From Sphingobacteriia bacterium (lineage in GTDB: Bacteria > Bacteroidota > Bacteroidia > Bacteroidales > UBA7960), in contig JAABRR010000002.1 of assembly GCA_011390785.1 (NCBI GenBank), positions 62,001 through 126,000 on the forward strand: a stretch of 64,000 nt of DNA, written 5' to 3'. Below the pieces are notes generated by a model that saw only the letters and a list, made by a program, of their open reading frames with translations, did not search any database and was not told where the DNA came from. The position numbers and the translations under genes are program-made. Positions 37,701-45,956 of this stretch are shown in pieces. The stretch's first letter is position 1. Each line of letters opens with the position of its first letter.

Positions 37701-38398
37701 CCAACATTGCTAATGCTGGTGAATTGACAGGTGCAGGAACTTACGGGGTTAACGAAGAAGTTACCATTTCCAATGCGGTAAATGCAGGTTATAAGTTTGA
37801 GAACTGGACTGGTTTAATCAACGAAATATTGCAGGTTATCAGCACAGAGAATCCTTATACTTTCGTTATAGATCGTGATACGCTATTAACGGCAAACTTT
37901 AGTGTTATTACTCATACCCTTGAAATCCTAGTTATTGGAGAAGGAAATGTTAGCCCTTCTGCCGGACTTCATACCTATAACCAGGGTGAAAGTGTTGTTT
38001 TACAAGCATCATCAGCCAACGATTATAGCTTTATGAATTGGGATATTAACGGAGATGTAATACCACAACCCAATTTGCAAATCTTTATGGATGAAGATAA
38101 AGTGGCTACGGTTACTTTCCAGTCATTTGTGTCTGTACCGTTATCTCAACACCCCGGTGATCTTAAAGTATATCCTGTTCCTGCCAAAGACCAGTTAACT
38201 TTTGCTCTGCCTTCGATAGGTGAAAACTGGAGATATCGGGTTATTAATACCTCCGGACATATTCTGATAAGCTCAGATGTAAAATCTACTGATAATAAAA
38301 CCGTGATCGATACTCATAAATTATCCGCCGGGGTTTACATTCTTCGGATAGAAAATAATCATGAAGTACTAAATGTAAGATTTATGATTTCGCGTTAG
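34778..38398 (+). CDS. T9SS-secreted trypsin-like (Lys-C type) serine protease
   Basis: A 1206-residue protein with a signal peptide (about 1-25) and an N-terminal prodomain. The trypsin-fold domain has H254 in LFLTANHCGF, D298 in TTSDFFLIEM and S384 in ASSGSPLFDSQG. FCTGALINN and GIHHPRGDIKKFS are the typical segments of Lys-endopeptidase-like (Lys-C) proteases. The C-terminal half has a choice-of-anchor domain, an FN3-like domain and four Divergent-InlB-type repeats (for example VTLASDPVDAAATLLGAGQYGHG). It ends with a T9SS sorting domain (KVYPVPAKDQLTFALPS ... GVYILRIENNHEV). The substrate preference is by family analogy. Confidence 0.9.
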   Translation: MKRKFLPISLLLLLILSIAFNLKGQISQTGTPPSFLLEELKLDVPVESMKHVDVEKLKQEDLVLDHVKDVPWRFGENIDVHINPDNSGRWDYLDNGDRVWRTAIYSKGAFSINLTFDEYRLPQGAQMYIYNVDRSMVIGAFTDFNNQDDNYFATTLVHGEHIIIEYYEPVNVDFPGRINLAMVTHAYRNPYDYVKAFGQSGSCNLNVACEQAEGWEQQIRSVAMMVSGGNGFCTGALINNTEFDGKPLFLTANHCGFNPGTIVLWFNWQSETCANPSSSPSYNSMSGAIQRSRYTTSDFFLIEMNQNVPEEFNPFYAGWNRTTSSTLSETIVGIHHPRGDIKKFSYSTTGVQAAQYSGNPGSGTSHWRITWSGGTTTEPASSGSPLFDSQGRIIGQLHGGGAACGNTLPDWYGRLGISWEGGGSATNRLKDWLDPNDTGVMTLEGFDPNDPGVEDPVTFNASAGSTQEISLTWEANTAGNLVMIATNTEDVFGKPEGTYTLGEDIDGGGNILYMGNATEFLHNNLKPNQYFYYKIWSFTDDLIYSNGITAQAGTPCSTISEFPYFEGFNYTIVNECWSQEYADNEINWLIGVGNNDGYPYSTFEGESNIFFRITEVADNGSKTKLVTPVIDLANWNEAQLSFHYANPANFVNQDTLRVYYRTGAAEEWQLLETFGANQFSWAEVNITLPELSSQTQIAFEGEGYRGRGISIDAVEISVSMGNLVTLPINLVASAVNNSAELTWEIMTTSEEKGEPTYEGFNIYRNNQLIFEGTDTLQTSYTDGPLPLGTFSYVVKTRINSGFDTESTNEETVEIVAVGDEYNLIVSVTGNGETWLPEGSYEFSPGSEISLAAVADENSTFSHWLENGTEAGTDSLITITMDTDVTIEAVFMLNEYVVTLASDPVDAAATLLGAGQYGHGSVAAFSTTANVGYIFSHWENENGIVSTRNEMEIAIINNTILTAKFVARNYTVTLFANIANAGELTGAGTYGVNEEVTISNAVNAGYKFENWTGLINEILQVISTENPYTFVIDRDTLLTANFSVITHTLEILVIGEGNVSPSAGLHTYNQGESVVLQASSANDYSFMNWDINGDVIPQPNLQIFMDEDKVATVTFQSFVSVPLSQHPGDLKVYPVPAKDQLTFALPSIGENWRYRVINTSGHILISSDVKSTDNKTVIDTHKLSAGVYILRIENNHEVLNVRFMISR

Positions 38399-38438
38399 AT
38401 ATCAGATATTAAAAAGAGTATAAAAGTTAGTCATCAAA

Positions 38439-38477
38439 GAACAACCCTTCCTGAATAAAATTCAGGAAGGGTTGTTC
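38439..38477. terminator. Bidirectional terminator between protease gene and nrdJ
   Basis: A perfect 18-bp inverted repeat, GAACAACCCTTCCTGAAT (38439-38456) and its complement (38460-38477), with loop AAA. It is flanked by A-rich DNA on the nrdJ side, so it can end the convergent transcripts from both sides. Confidence 0.85.
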
Positions 38478-38528
38478 AAAAAAATCAGGTTACTGATATT
38501 ATGAATAATCTTAGGGGGAGGAGATTAT

Positions 38529-41216
38529 TTATCCACACTTGCTATCACCACAGCTGGTGCATTTGAGGCAACCTTCTTCATAAATTACTGAATCCTGGTT
38601 GCATGATTTGCAAATACGACCCTGAGCTTTTGTTCCATCCGGGATGAAACGCTTTAGTGCTCTAACAACGCCATTTTTCCAGGTGTGAAGTGTATCGCCA
38701 CTAAGGTTCATATCATCAATTACATCTACTACTGATGGGAGTGGCATGCCATGGCGTAAAATGCCGGAAATTAATTTGGCATAGTTCCAGTATTCTTTGT
38801 TAAAGCTTCTGGAAAGGCCTTCAATGGTAATTTTGTAACCATCTAAATCATCAAACTGGAAATCGTATCGTTTATCACCGTTTTCCATTCTATTTTTAAA
38901 AACACGCCCTTTCTCAACATAAGGTGGCAGATAAAATCCATCGGCTTTTCCAGTAAAGATTTCATAGGGGCGATCGTTAAGTATTCCAACTACGGCAATC
39001 CATTTTTCAGAATTGTTATTAAATTTAACTACTTCAGCCTCCAAAACTTTTGGCCTTTTTGGGGCATTGGTTTCTCTGAACTCATTGGCGTTGTCCTTTT
39101 TAGTATCGGTTACCAAAACACCTGATCTGGAGCCATCGCGATAAACTGTAACGCCTTTGCAGCCGCTTTCCCATGCAGTTTGGTATATTTTACCAACCAT
39201 CTCTTCAGTAACGTTGTTGGGGATGTTTACTGTTACACTAATAGAGTGGTCAACCCATTTTTGAACTGCTCCCTGCATATGCACTTTGGCTACCCAATCA
39301 ACATCATTGGCTGTGGCTTTGTAATAAGGGGATTTGGCAATAATGGGTTCCAGGTCTTCTTTTTTCATCTTTTTTACATTAGCTACATCGTAACCGTTTA
39401 CGGAAAGCCATTGCTCAAATTTGTGATGGAAAACATTGTATTCTTCCCAATGATCGCCCACTTCATCTATAAAGTCGACTTTTACATTTTTGTCATTAGG
39501 ATTTACCTTGCGTCTTCTGGTGTAGGAAACCATGAATACCGGTTCTATTCCTGAAGTTGTTTGTGTCATCAGAGAAACGCTACCTGTAGGTGCAATGGTT
39601 AGCAGTGCAATATTGCGACGGCCATTTTTTCTGACCAACTCTTCCAAAGAAGAATCCTGAGCAAAGAGTCTTTGAATGAAGGGATTATTGGCTTCTTTTT
39701 TTGCATCGTAAACAGTAAAGGGACCTCTTTCAGCAGCCATAATTGCAGAAGAACGATAAGCTTCTACGGCCAGTGTTTGATGAATTTTTACTGAAAAATC
39801 TGATGCTTGTTGTGTTCCGTATCGCATGCCCAGCGCGGCAATCATATCTCCTTCTGCAGTAATACCAAGTCCGGTGCGGCGTCCCTGAATAGCTTTTTCT
39901 TTAATTTTCTTCCACAATTCTAACTCCACTTTTTTTACTTCTTCATCTTCTGGGTCAGAAGCAATTTTGTTGAGAATGGCATCAACTTTCTCCAGTTCCA
40001 GATCAATGATATCGTCCATAATTCTTTGGGCGTATCCAACGTGCTCTTTAAAAAGGTCGAAATCGAAAGAAGCATTGGATTGGAAGGGATTTTTAACGTA
40101 TCCAAACAAGTTTATAGCAAGCAATCGGCAACTATCGTATGGACAGAGTGGGATTTCACCACATGGATTGGTAGATACTGTGGTAAATCCATGTTCAGGA
40201 TAGCAATCAGGAATAGATTCCCGAATAACGGTATCCCAAAAAAGGATGCCTGGTTCTGCTGATCTCCATGCATTATGAACAATCTTATTCCATAAAGAAC
40301 GGGCATCAATTTCTTTAGTGTAAACAGGGTCTTTAGAATCTATGGGATATTGTTGTGCAAAAGATCTGTTCTCTTTAACTGCAGTCATGAAATCATCGGT
40401 AATTTTTACCGAAACGTTTGCACCTGTAACTTTTCCTTCTTCTAGCTTGGCATTAATAAACCCTTCAGAATCGGGGTGAGCAATAGAAACACTGAGCATG
40501 AGAGCACCGCGTCTTCCATCCTGAGCTACCTCGCGGGTAGAATTGGAATAGCGCTCCATAAAAGGCACTAACCCAGTTGATGTTAATGCACTGTTTTTTA
40601 CCGGACTGCCTTTAGGCCTTATATGTGACAGATCATGACCCACTCCACCTCTGCGCTTCATTAGCTGTACTTGTTCTTCATCCACTTTCATAATTCCACC
40701 ATAGGAATCAGCATTTCGGTTTCCAATAACAAAACAGTTTGATAAAGAACCAATTTGGAAGGGGTTTCCTATTCCGGCCATAGGACTTCCCTGGGGAACA
40801 ATATATTTAAATTCTTTCAGGAGTGCGAAAAGTTTTTCTTCTGACAGGCCGTTGGGGTACTTTTTTTCAATTCGTGCCAATTCTGATGCAATGCGGCGAT
40901 GCATATCATCTGGTGTGAGCTCGTATATGTTTCCATCCGAATCTTTTAATGCATATTTATTAACCCAAACCCCTGCAGCAAGGCTATCGCCTTTGAAATA
41001 AAGCGTAGTTTTTTCAACTGCTTCATTATAAGTGTATTTTTTTGGTGGCATTTTAGGCTGTTCTGGAACAATTGGTGTTTCTGCCTTTTTTTCTGTGTTT
41101 TCTTCAGGAATACCTGGTGTCGATCTTTTACCTATTACATCCTGGTAAATATTGCCTTCTTTTGTTTTTGTATTCTTTTCTGTATTTACTACCTGAAAGC
41201 CTGCACTATTGTCCAT
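38529..41216 (-). CDS. nrdJ: Adenosylcobalamin-dependent ribonucleotide reductase (class II)
   Basis: An 895-residue class II RNR that makes deoxyribonucleotides without oxygen. Visible motifs: NCFVIGNRNADSYGGIMKVDEE with an active-site cysteine, KRRGGVGHDLSHIRPKGSPV, STNPCGEIPLCPYDSC with the catalytic Cys-Glu pair, IAPTGSVSLMTQTTSGIEP, and a C-terminal cysteine cluster (CKSCNQDSVIYEEGCLKC, then CGD) that reduces the active site. A low-complexity N-terminal extension (about 1-65) is unusual. The C-terminal domain may bind zinc. Activity requires vitamin B12; no B12 riboswitch is seen in the 528-bp upstream region. Confidence 0.95.
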   Translation of the reverse strand: MDNSAGFQVVNTEKNTKTKEGNIYQDVIGKRSTPGIPEENTEKKAETPIVPEQPKMPPKKYTYNEAVEKTTLYFKGDSLAAGVWVNKYALKDSDGNIYELTPDDMHRRIASELARIEKKYPNGLSEEKLFALLKEFKYIVPQGSPMAGIGNPFQIGSLSNCFVIGNRNADSYGGIMKVDEEQVQLMKRRGGVGHDLSHIRPKGSPVKNSALTSTGLVPFMERYSNSTREVAQDGRRGALMLSVSIAHPDSEGFINAKLEEGKVTGANVSVKITDDFMTAVKENRSFAQQYPIDSKDPVYTKEIDARSLWNKIVHNAWRSAEPGILFWDTVIRESIPDCYPEHGFTTVSTNPCGEIPLCPYDSCRLLAINLFGYVKNPFQSNASFDFDLFKEHVGYAQRIMDDIIDLELEKVDAILNKIASDPEDEEVKKVELELWKKIKEKAIQGRRTGLGITAEGDMIAALGMRYGTQQASDFSVKIHQTLAVEAYRSSAIMAAERGPFTVYDAKKEANNPFIQRLFAQDSSLEELVRKNGRRNIALLTIAPTGSVSLMTQTTSGIEPVFMVSYTRRRKVNPNDKNVKVDFIDEVGDHWEEYNVFHHKFEQWLSVNGYDVANVKKMKKEDLEPIIAKSPYYKATANDVDWVAKVHMQGAVQKWVDHSISVTVNIPNNVTEEMVGKIYQTAWESGCKGVTVYRDGSRSGVLVTDTKKDNANEFRETNAPKRPKVLEAEVVKFNNNSEKWIAVVGILNDRPYEIFTGKADGFYLPPYVEKGRVFKNRMENGDKRYDFQFDDLDGYKITIEGLSRSFNKEYWNYAKLISGILRHGMPLPSVVDVIDDMNLSGDTLHTWKNGVVRALKRFIPDGTKAQGRICKSCNQDSVIYEEGCLKCTSCGDSKCG

Positions 41217-41744
41217 AATTCCGGATTAATTTTTTAAGTTAGTATTTTGTTTCTGTTTTGAGAATAATCTGCCTGGAGATAAACGATTTTTATATGGCCA
41301 AAACCGCTAAGCGAAGATAAACAACAAAACAATAGTGCCTTGTCAGAGATTATTAACAATCAGGGAAAGTTATTAACTTACCGATTTAAGTTATAGATAA
41401 TCAATGCTATATATTAAATGTAAATTTTAGTCTAAACAGGTTTGTTTAACATCTTTAAAATATTATTCTACTGATAATAATATATTTTTAAATGTATGGC
41501 TAAATATAGTATGTAATTTATTGTGAATAGATTGGTTATTATTAAGTCTGATTTTGTGAAGGGATGTTAATAATAAACAAGATTTTTTACACTTAGAAAT
41601 CCTTTTACAATGTCTTGTCAAAATAATTTTACTGAAGGCAAACAAATCATGCAGTATTTTACGCAAAAAATTTAATATTATTTATTTGTACTTTTACAGT
41701 ATGGGTTTAAATCCATTTTATAGTTAAATCTAACTGCCACTATC
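41217..41744. other. Divergent intergenic region between nrdJ and the FSU-type gene
   Basis: 528 bp, strongly AT-rich, especially 41400-41700. A near-perfect -7 box for nrdJ lies on the minus strand at 41312-41319 (TATCTTCG; one mismatch), and one for the lipoprotein gene on the plus strand at 41689-41696 (TACTTTTA; one mismatch). I looked for a cobalamin-riboswitch core and saw none. A 67-codon frame on the minus strand (41463-41666) lacks any recognisable feature and is probably spurious. Confidence 0.55.
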
Positions 41745-42800
41745 ATGACCACACAATTATATTTTAACTCAAGAGTTTTGATTTTCTCTATTCTGATAAT
41801 TTTGATTTTTATTGGATGCGATGAAATTACAAATCCTGATGATACTGATAGACCCGCTGATGCTGAGCAGATCAGGGTTGATAATATTGGTAATACCACC
41901 GCATGGTTTATGGTTGATTTTGCCGGCGATATGCAAAATGTTGATGAGTCAGGTTTTTGTTGGAGTACTAGTAATCCTCCTCAAATTACTGATTATAAGA
42001 GTACATTTGAATCGGTTACCGGAATTTCCAGTTATATAGCTACTGAGCTGCAAACAGATGCCACTTATTATGTGAGAGCATATTATATTTTTAATGAGCG
42101 AATATACTATAGTGACATGGTTTCTTTTACTACTACAGAGCCTTTAACTGATGAGGATGGCAACCAATATAATGTTGTTCAGATCGGCAATCAGTTATGG
42201 ATGGGGGAGAATCTGAAAGTTAAAACTTTTAATAATGGCGATAGTATAGAAGATGGAATCGGTATAGGAAACTATTCCACAGTTCAGGATCCCCAATTTT
42301 ATTTTTCTTTTGATGACGATGTGAGTAATTCTTCTGTGTATGGCCATCTTTATACATGGTATGTTGCAACTGATGAAAGGGGCCTTTGTCCTGCAGGTTG
42401 GCTATTACCTGATGTTACAGACTGGGAAAAAATAACTCTTACTCTTGACGTATTGGCAAATACATATAATGCTTCTACCGGTGGTAATCAGGAAATGAGC
42501 CCCATCGCAGGCGGCATGCTAAGAAGTACAGGAACCATTGAAAATGGTAATGGTTTATGGTATCATCCGAACCAGGGGGCTACAAATATTACAGGTATGC
42601 AAGTAGAACCATCTGGTTTTCGTGATCCATCAGGCTCTTTTGATGGATTGGGCTATAGTGCTGCCTTCTGGTCTTTTTCAGAACAAGGAGTTGAAAATGC
42701 TCTTATGTTTTATACTCACTATTATAATCAGGGGATACATGTAAACACCTTTTCAAAAAGTACTGGTTATGCGGTTAGGTGTGTTAAAAATCTTAATTAG
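41745..42800 (+). CDS. Lipoprotein with FSU-paralog C-terminal domain
   Basis: A 351-residue lipoprotein. A hydrophobic segment ends in the lipobox IFIGC (Cys25). Residues about 40-135 form a fibronectin-III-like domain (IRVDNIGNTTAWFMVDF ... TYYVRAYYIFNERIYYS). The remainder is the Fibrobacter succinogenes major paralogous domain, with GNQLWMGENLKVKTFNNG, LYTWYVATDERGLCPAGWLLPDVTDW and TGYAVRCVKN. Such proteins are exposed at the surface of Bacteroidota and Fibrobacter; the biological role is unknown. Transcribed away from nrdJ. Confidence 0.85.
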   Translation: MTTQLYFNSRVLIFSILIILIFIGCDEITNPDDTDRPADAEQIRVDNIGNTTAWFMVDFAGDMQNVDESGFCWSTSNPPQITDYKSTFESVTGISSYIATELQTDATYYVRAYYIFNERIYYSDMVSFTTTEPLTDEDGNQYNVVQIGNQLWMGENLKVKTFNNGDSIEDGIGIGNYSTVQDPQFYFSFDDDVSNSSVYGHLYTWYVATDERGLCPAGWLLPDVTDWEKITLTLDVLANTYNASTGGNQEMSPIAGGMLRSTGTIENGNGLWYHPNQGATNITGMQVEPSGFRDPSGSFDGLGYSAAFWSFSEQGVENALMFYTHYYNQGIHVNTFSKSTGYAVRCVKNLN

Positions 42801-42847
42801 AAAATTTTGGTATCCGGTTTTTCGCTTATTTGCGCAGAATATCAAGG

Positions 42848-44269
42848 TTATAACTTAAAACCTTCTCCAGCATAGAACTCAAGAACCTTTGTTTTGAAAA
42901 TGTAATCGTATCGGGCCTGCAGAGCTTCTGTTTGTGCCCTTACCATTCGGGCCTGAGATTCATTAAATTCAACTGAGCTAACCATACCCAAATCGAACCG
43001 TTGTCTTGTATAGTCAAATGATTCGTTAAAAGCATCAAATGATTTTATAGTAGCCTGATATTTTTGCCACGCTGCAAGAGCATCAGCATGAGCCTGCTGT
43101 ATGGTTTTGTTCAGATTGTTGCTGATTAGTTGTTGCTGATACCGGGCTTTGTCGAGATCAACTTTCGATTGTTGCACGCGAGTGCGTACTTCGTTTCTGT
43201 TGAAAATCGGAATGCGCAGACTGACGCCAACATATTGGCTGAAATTGTCACGGATTTGATCTGCATAGGGCTTTTGTCTAAAGATATTAGAGAATCCATC
43301 AGTAAAGACAGGGGTGTTATCTTGCAGATATCCTATCTGTACTGGTCCAATCTCATCTTGTCCGGTAAATTGTTCTGCCGCCTGAGAATAACCGCTATTC
43401 ATACTCCCTATCAGCGAAAGAGTTGGGCTGAAACGCCCCTTTTCCAGGCTAATCTGTTTTTCTGCCATCAGTACTCGTGTGTCTGCAGCCAGGATGTTGG
43501 GTTGCAAAACAAGGGCTTTACGATACACAGCATTAGGGTCTGGTGGTGTAATACTGCTGATAGTAGCATTCAGTGGTCTTTCAATATCAAATTTATCAGT
43601 CGGGTTCAGATCGAGAAGTTGAATAAGTTCCAGATATGCCATTCTCAGGTTATTTTCGGCGTTAATCAGCATTAATTCTTCATCGGCAAGGGTTGCTACC
43701 ATTTCGAGAACACTGCCTTTGGGTATTGTACCGGCCTCGTATAAAGCATTGCTTCTTTCTACCTGCTGACTTAATACATCAACCTGCTGTTCAGTTGTTT
43801 CAACCATATCCTGAGCATAGAGTATTTGCATGTATGCGGCTGCCAGTGTAAGAATGATCTCGTTTTTAGTACTTTCTGTATCGTATCGTAAGGCGGTATT
43901 GTTTAACAGGTTGTATCTTATATAGTTAATATTTTGGAAACCTGCAAAAAGAGTTACTGCCGATGAGATTCCCCCATTTTGTCTCATGATTCTTTCTGTG
44001 GAGAAATCGTTTGTAAAGGGGTCAACTGAGCGGCCAAAACTAAATCCGTGTGATGCTTCTGCATTCAAAGATGGGAATAGATTTGCATAGCTTTGACCCA
44101 GGCTGTATTCTGCATTTTTTTCGCTGAGCTCCTGAAGTTTTATATCAATATTGTTATTTATGGCATATTCAATGCAATCCTGCAAGCTCCATCTGTTCTG
44201 ACCAGAAACTGGCAAAGTAATAATAATCAAAAATATTGTTATGATAATTTGATGTGTTTTTGTTTGCAT
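42848..44269 (-). CDS. TolC-family outer-membrane efflux protein
   Basis: A 473-residue channel protein with a signal peptide (about 1-23) and two repeated helical-barrel halves. The first has SLQDCIEYAINNNIDIKLQEL and QSYANLFPSLNAEASHG. The second has RYQQQLISNNLNKTIQQAHADALAAWQKYQATIKSFDAFNESFDYTRQRFDLGMVSSVEFNESQARMVRAQTEAL, typical of TolC trimers. It would connect an inner-membrane pump and adaptor to the outside. The adaptor/ABC operon at 6758-11217 is its probable partner, but this is an inference because the genes are about 31 kb apart. It lies downstream of the kinase/regulator pair. Confidence 0.92.
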   Translation of the reverse strand: MQTKTHQIIITIFLIIITLPVSGQNRWSLQDCIEYAINNNIDIKLQELSEKNAEYSLGQSYANLFPSLNAEASHGFSFGRSVDPFTNDFSTERIMRQNGGISSAVTLFAGFQNINYIRYNLLNNTALRYDTESTKNEIILTLAAAYMQILYAQDMVETTEQQVDVLSQQVERSNALYEAGTIPKGSVLEMVATLADEELMLINAENNLRMAYLELIQLLDLNPTDKFDIERPLNATISSITPPDPNAVYRKALVLQPNILAADTRVLMAEKQISLEKGRFSPTLSLIGSMNSGYSQAAEQFTGQDEIGPVQIGYLQDNTPVFTDGFSNIFRQKPYADQIRDNFSQYVGVSLRIPIFNRNEVRTRVQQSKVDLDKARYQQQLISNNLNKTIQQAHADALAAWQKYQATIKSFDAFNESFDYTRQRFDLGMVSSVEFNESQARMVRAQTEALQARYDYIFKTKVLEFYAGEGFKL

Positions 44270-44307
44270 GATAAATTATTTTCGTATTGATATTTCCTTT
44301 TTTGAAA

Positions 44308-44334
44308 AAGGTAAGGGCATTACACCCTTACCTT
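44308..44334 (-). terminator. GC-containing hairpin in the tolC leader
   Basis: On the minus strand AAGGTAAGGG (complement of 44325-44334) pairs with CCCTTACCTT (complement of 44308-44317) over 10 bp with a 7-nt loop, followed by TTT. It is about 40 nt upstream of the TolC start. It can act as a terminator of the kinase mRNA or as an attenuator for tolC. Confidence 0.6.
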
Positions 44335-44340
44335 CGCACT

Positions 44341-44364
44341 TAACCAATTAACCAATTAACCAAT
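44341..44364. repeat. Three tandem 8-bp repeats upstream of the TolC gene
   Basis: TAACCAAT occurs three times in succession (44341-44348, 44349-44356, 44357-44364), on the upstream side of the leader hairpin. In the direction of the gene it reads ATTGGTTA three times. Confidence 0.9.
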
Positions 44365-44603
44365 AAACTTACGGCTATGTGTAAACTAAAAATATGCCAC
44401 TAGCTGTAAAATTCATTTAAACAATACTTTACGTAAAGTTAGAGATGCCACAATGATAATTAGCTCTGTACGGTATCAATACAAAAACGTCCGTTATTGA
44501 ACATAATTCGTTTCGATAAGACAGATGAATTGAAATCTATGATAAGTGAGGAAAGATTTCTCAGGTTAGGGAATTGATAGTATTCGCTAAGATTTAGGAG
44601 AGA

Positions 44604-45956
44604 CTAAAAGTAAAGTGTAAAAGTTGTTTCTACACCTGGTTTAGACTTTACTGTAATGCTTCCTTTGTGAAGGCGCATTATCTCTCTTGAAAGGCTTAGC
44701 CCAATACCTGAGCCTTCTTTTTTTGAAGTAAAAAAAGGGACAAATATTTTTTCCATAAGATCGGGTTTTATACCGGCTCCATTATCAGTAACAGAAATAG
44801 TAACCCTGTTATTAAAAGCTGAAGATGCCACAATTTTTATTTCAGGATTCGGGATTCCCCTAAGGGCATGCATTGAATTGATAATCAAATTAATAATTAC
44901 TTGTTCTAATAAGTCAGGATCGATAGTGAATTTCAGATCCTTTGGAATAACATGTATCCTACAATTGATACCCTGTTCCTTTATTTTTGGTTCCAGTAAA
45001 CTGTGCACTGAATCAATTAGCTCATTTACAGGAATATGCCTGAAATTAGGCTTAGGAATTCTTGTCAGGTTTCTATATATCTGCACAAAGTTTAGCAGGC
45101 CCTGGCTACGTTTTTCAATGGTATTGAGAGCTCCCAGGATACCTTCTACATCATCATCGTCAATATTTTTTCTTAGTTCAAGGGTTTCTTCATCTACCAT
45201 TATTTCTTTTACGGTGCCCGAAAGAGAAACGATAGGGGTAATAGAATTCATGATTTCATGGGTAAGCACTCTGATAAGTTTTTGCCAGGAATCCATTTCT
45301 TTGGCTTCCAGCTCGCTATGTATATTCTGGAGTGAGATAAGGGTAAAATCATCACCCCGCATTCTGAATTCTGTAGCTCTTACTGATAATTGAAGCAATT
45401 CGTTTTCAATAAATACTTTATGTAGATTTTGATCCCCGGCTTTCATAGCCATAAGAGATTCTGCCAATGATGGGTCAATTTCTTTGATCTCCTGAATAAA
45501 CCGGATATTGGTTATTCTAAGCATTCGTTTTATCGCATTATTAAAGATATCTACTTTGCCATTTTTTTGAAAAACAATAATCCCTATACTAATATGCTGA
45601 ACAACGGTCTGCAGGTAGTTGAAGTGTTCTTCACGCGAAGCTCTTGTCTTTTTAAACTCGTTGATAACTTCATTAAAAGCGTTGTTTAGGTCGTCGAAAC
45701 TTTTTCCGAGTCCCTGGTCAGAAAAAGATGAAACAAAATCGCTGTGTCTTATCGATTCTAAGAATGTTGTAAGTCTTTTGTTGGTTCTTTCTACATAGTT
45801 TACCAGTGAAGCAATTTGTAAAATAATGATAAGGGTAAGTATAACACTGCTTATTATAAATTCTGGTTTTTGTATGATGTATAATAAGCCAACAGCAGAA
45901 CCCACAATAAGCAGAATTCTTATTACTATGTTAAAGCGAAAGTTCTTAAAGCTCAT
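44604..45956 (-). CDS. Sensor histidine kinase
   Basis: A 450-residue membrane kinase. Two N-terminal membrane segments (about 10-50), a PAS-like domain (about 100-215; HFNYLQTVVQHISIGIIVFQKNGKVDIFNNAIKRML), a HisKA-type dimerisation helix with His233 in RVLTHEIMNSITPI, and an ATPase domain with NLIINSMHAL (N box), VTDNGAGIKPD (G1) and GSGIGLSLSREIM (G2). Its start codon overlaps the end of the response regulator gene by 11 nt, so the two are co-translated partners. It likely phosphorylates that regulator. Confidence 0.92.
   Translation of the reverse strand: MSFKNFRFNIVIRILLIVGSAVGLLYIIQKPEFIISSVILTLIIILQIASLVNYVERTNKRLTTFLESIRHSDFVSSFSDQGLGKSFDDLNNAFNEVINEFKKTRASREEHFNYLQTVVQHISIGIIVFQKNGKVDIFNNAIKRMLRITNIRFIQEIKEIDPSLAESLMAMKAGDQNLHKVFIENELLQLSVRATEFRMRGDDFTLISLQNIHSELEAKEMDSWQKLIRVLTHEIMNSITPIVSLSGTVKEIMVDEETLELRKNIDDDDVEGILGALNTIEKRSQGLLNFVQIYRNLTRIPKPNFRHIPVNELIDSVHSLLEPKIKEQGINCRIHVIPKDLKFTIDPDLLEQVIINLIINSMHALRGIPNPEIKIVASSAFNNRVTISVTDNGAGIKPDLMEKIFVPFFTSKKEGSGIGLSLSREIMRLHKGSITVKSKPGVETTFTLYF

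Larger units (their letters stand above)
44270..44603. other. Intergenic region between kinase and tolC genes
   Basis: 334 bp of non-coding DNA on the minus-strand transcript path. It contains the TAACCAAT triplet repeat and the hairpin. Possible sigma-54-like TGGCA sequences occur on the minus strand near 44395 and 44455, but the -12 part is weak in both. No ORF is visible. Confidence 0.6.

Noticed and set aside
41463-41666. 67-codon frame on the minus strand
   Set aside because: AT-rich, no signal or domain, inside a promoter region; looks like a chance open frame.
44341-44364. CRISPR-like repeat array
   Set aside because: Three 8-bp units without spacers are a simple tandem repeat, not a CRISPR array.
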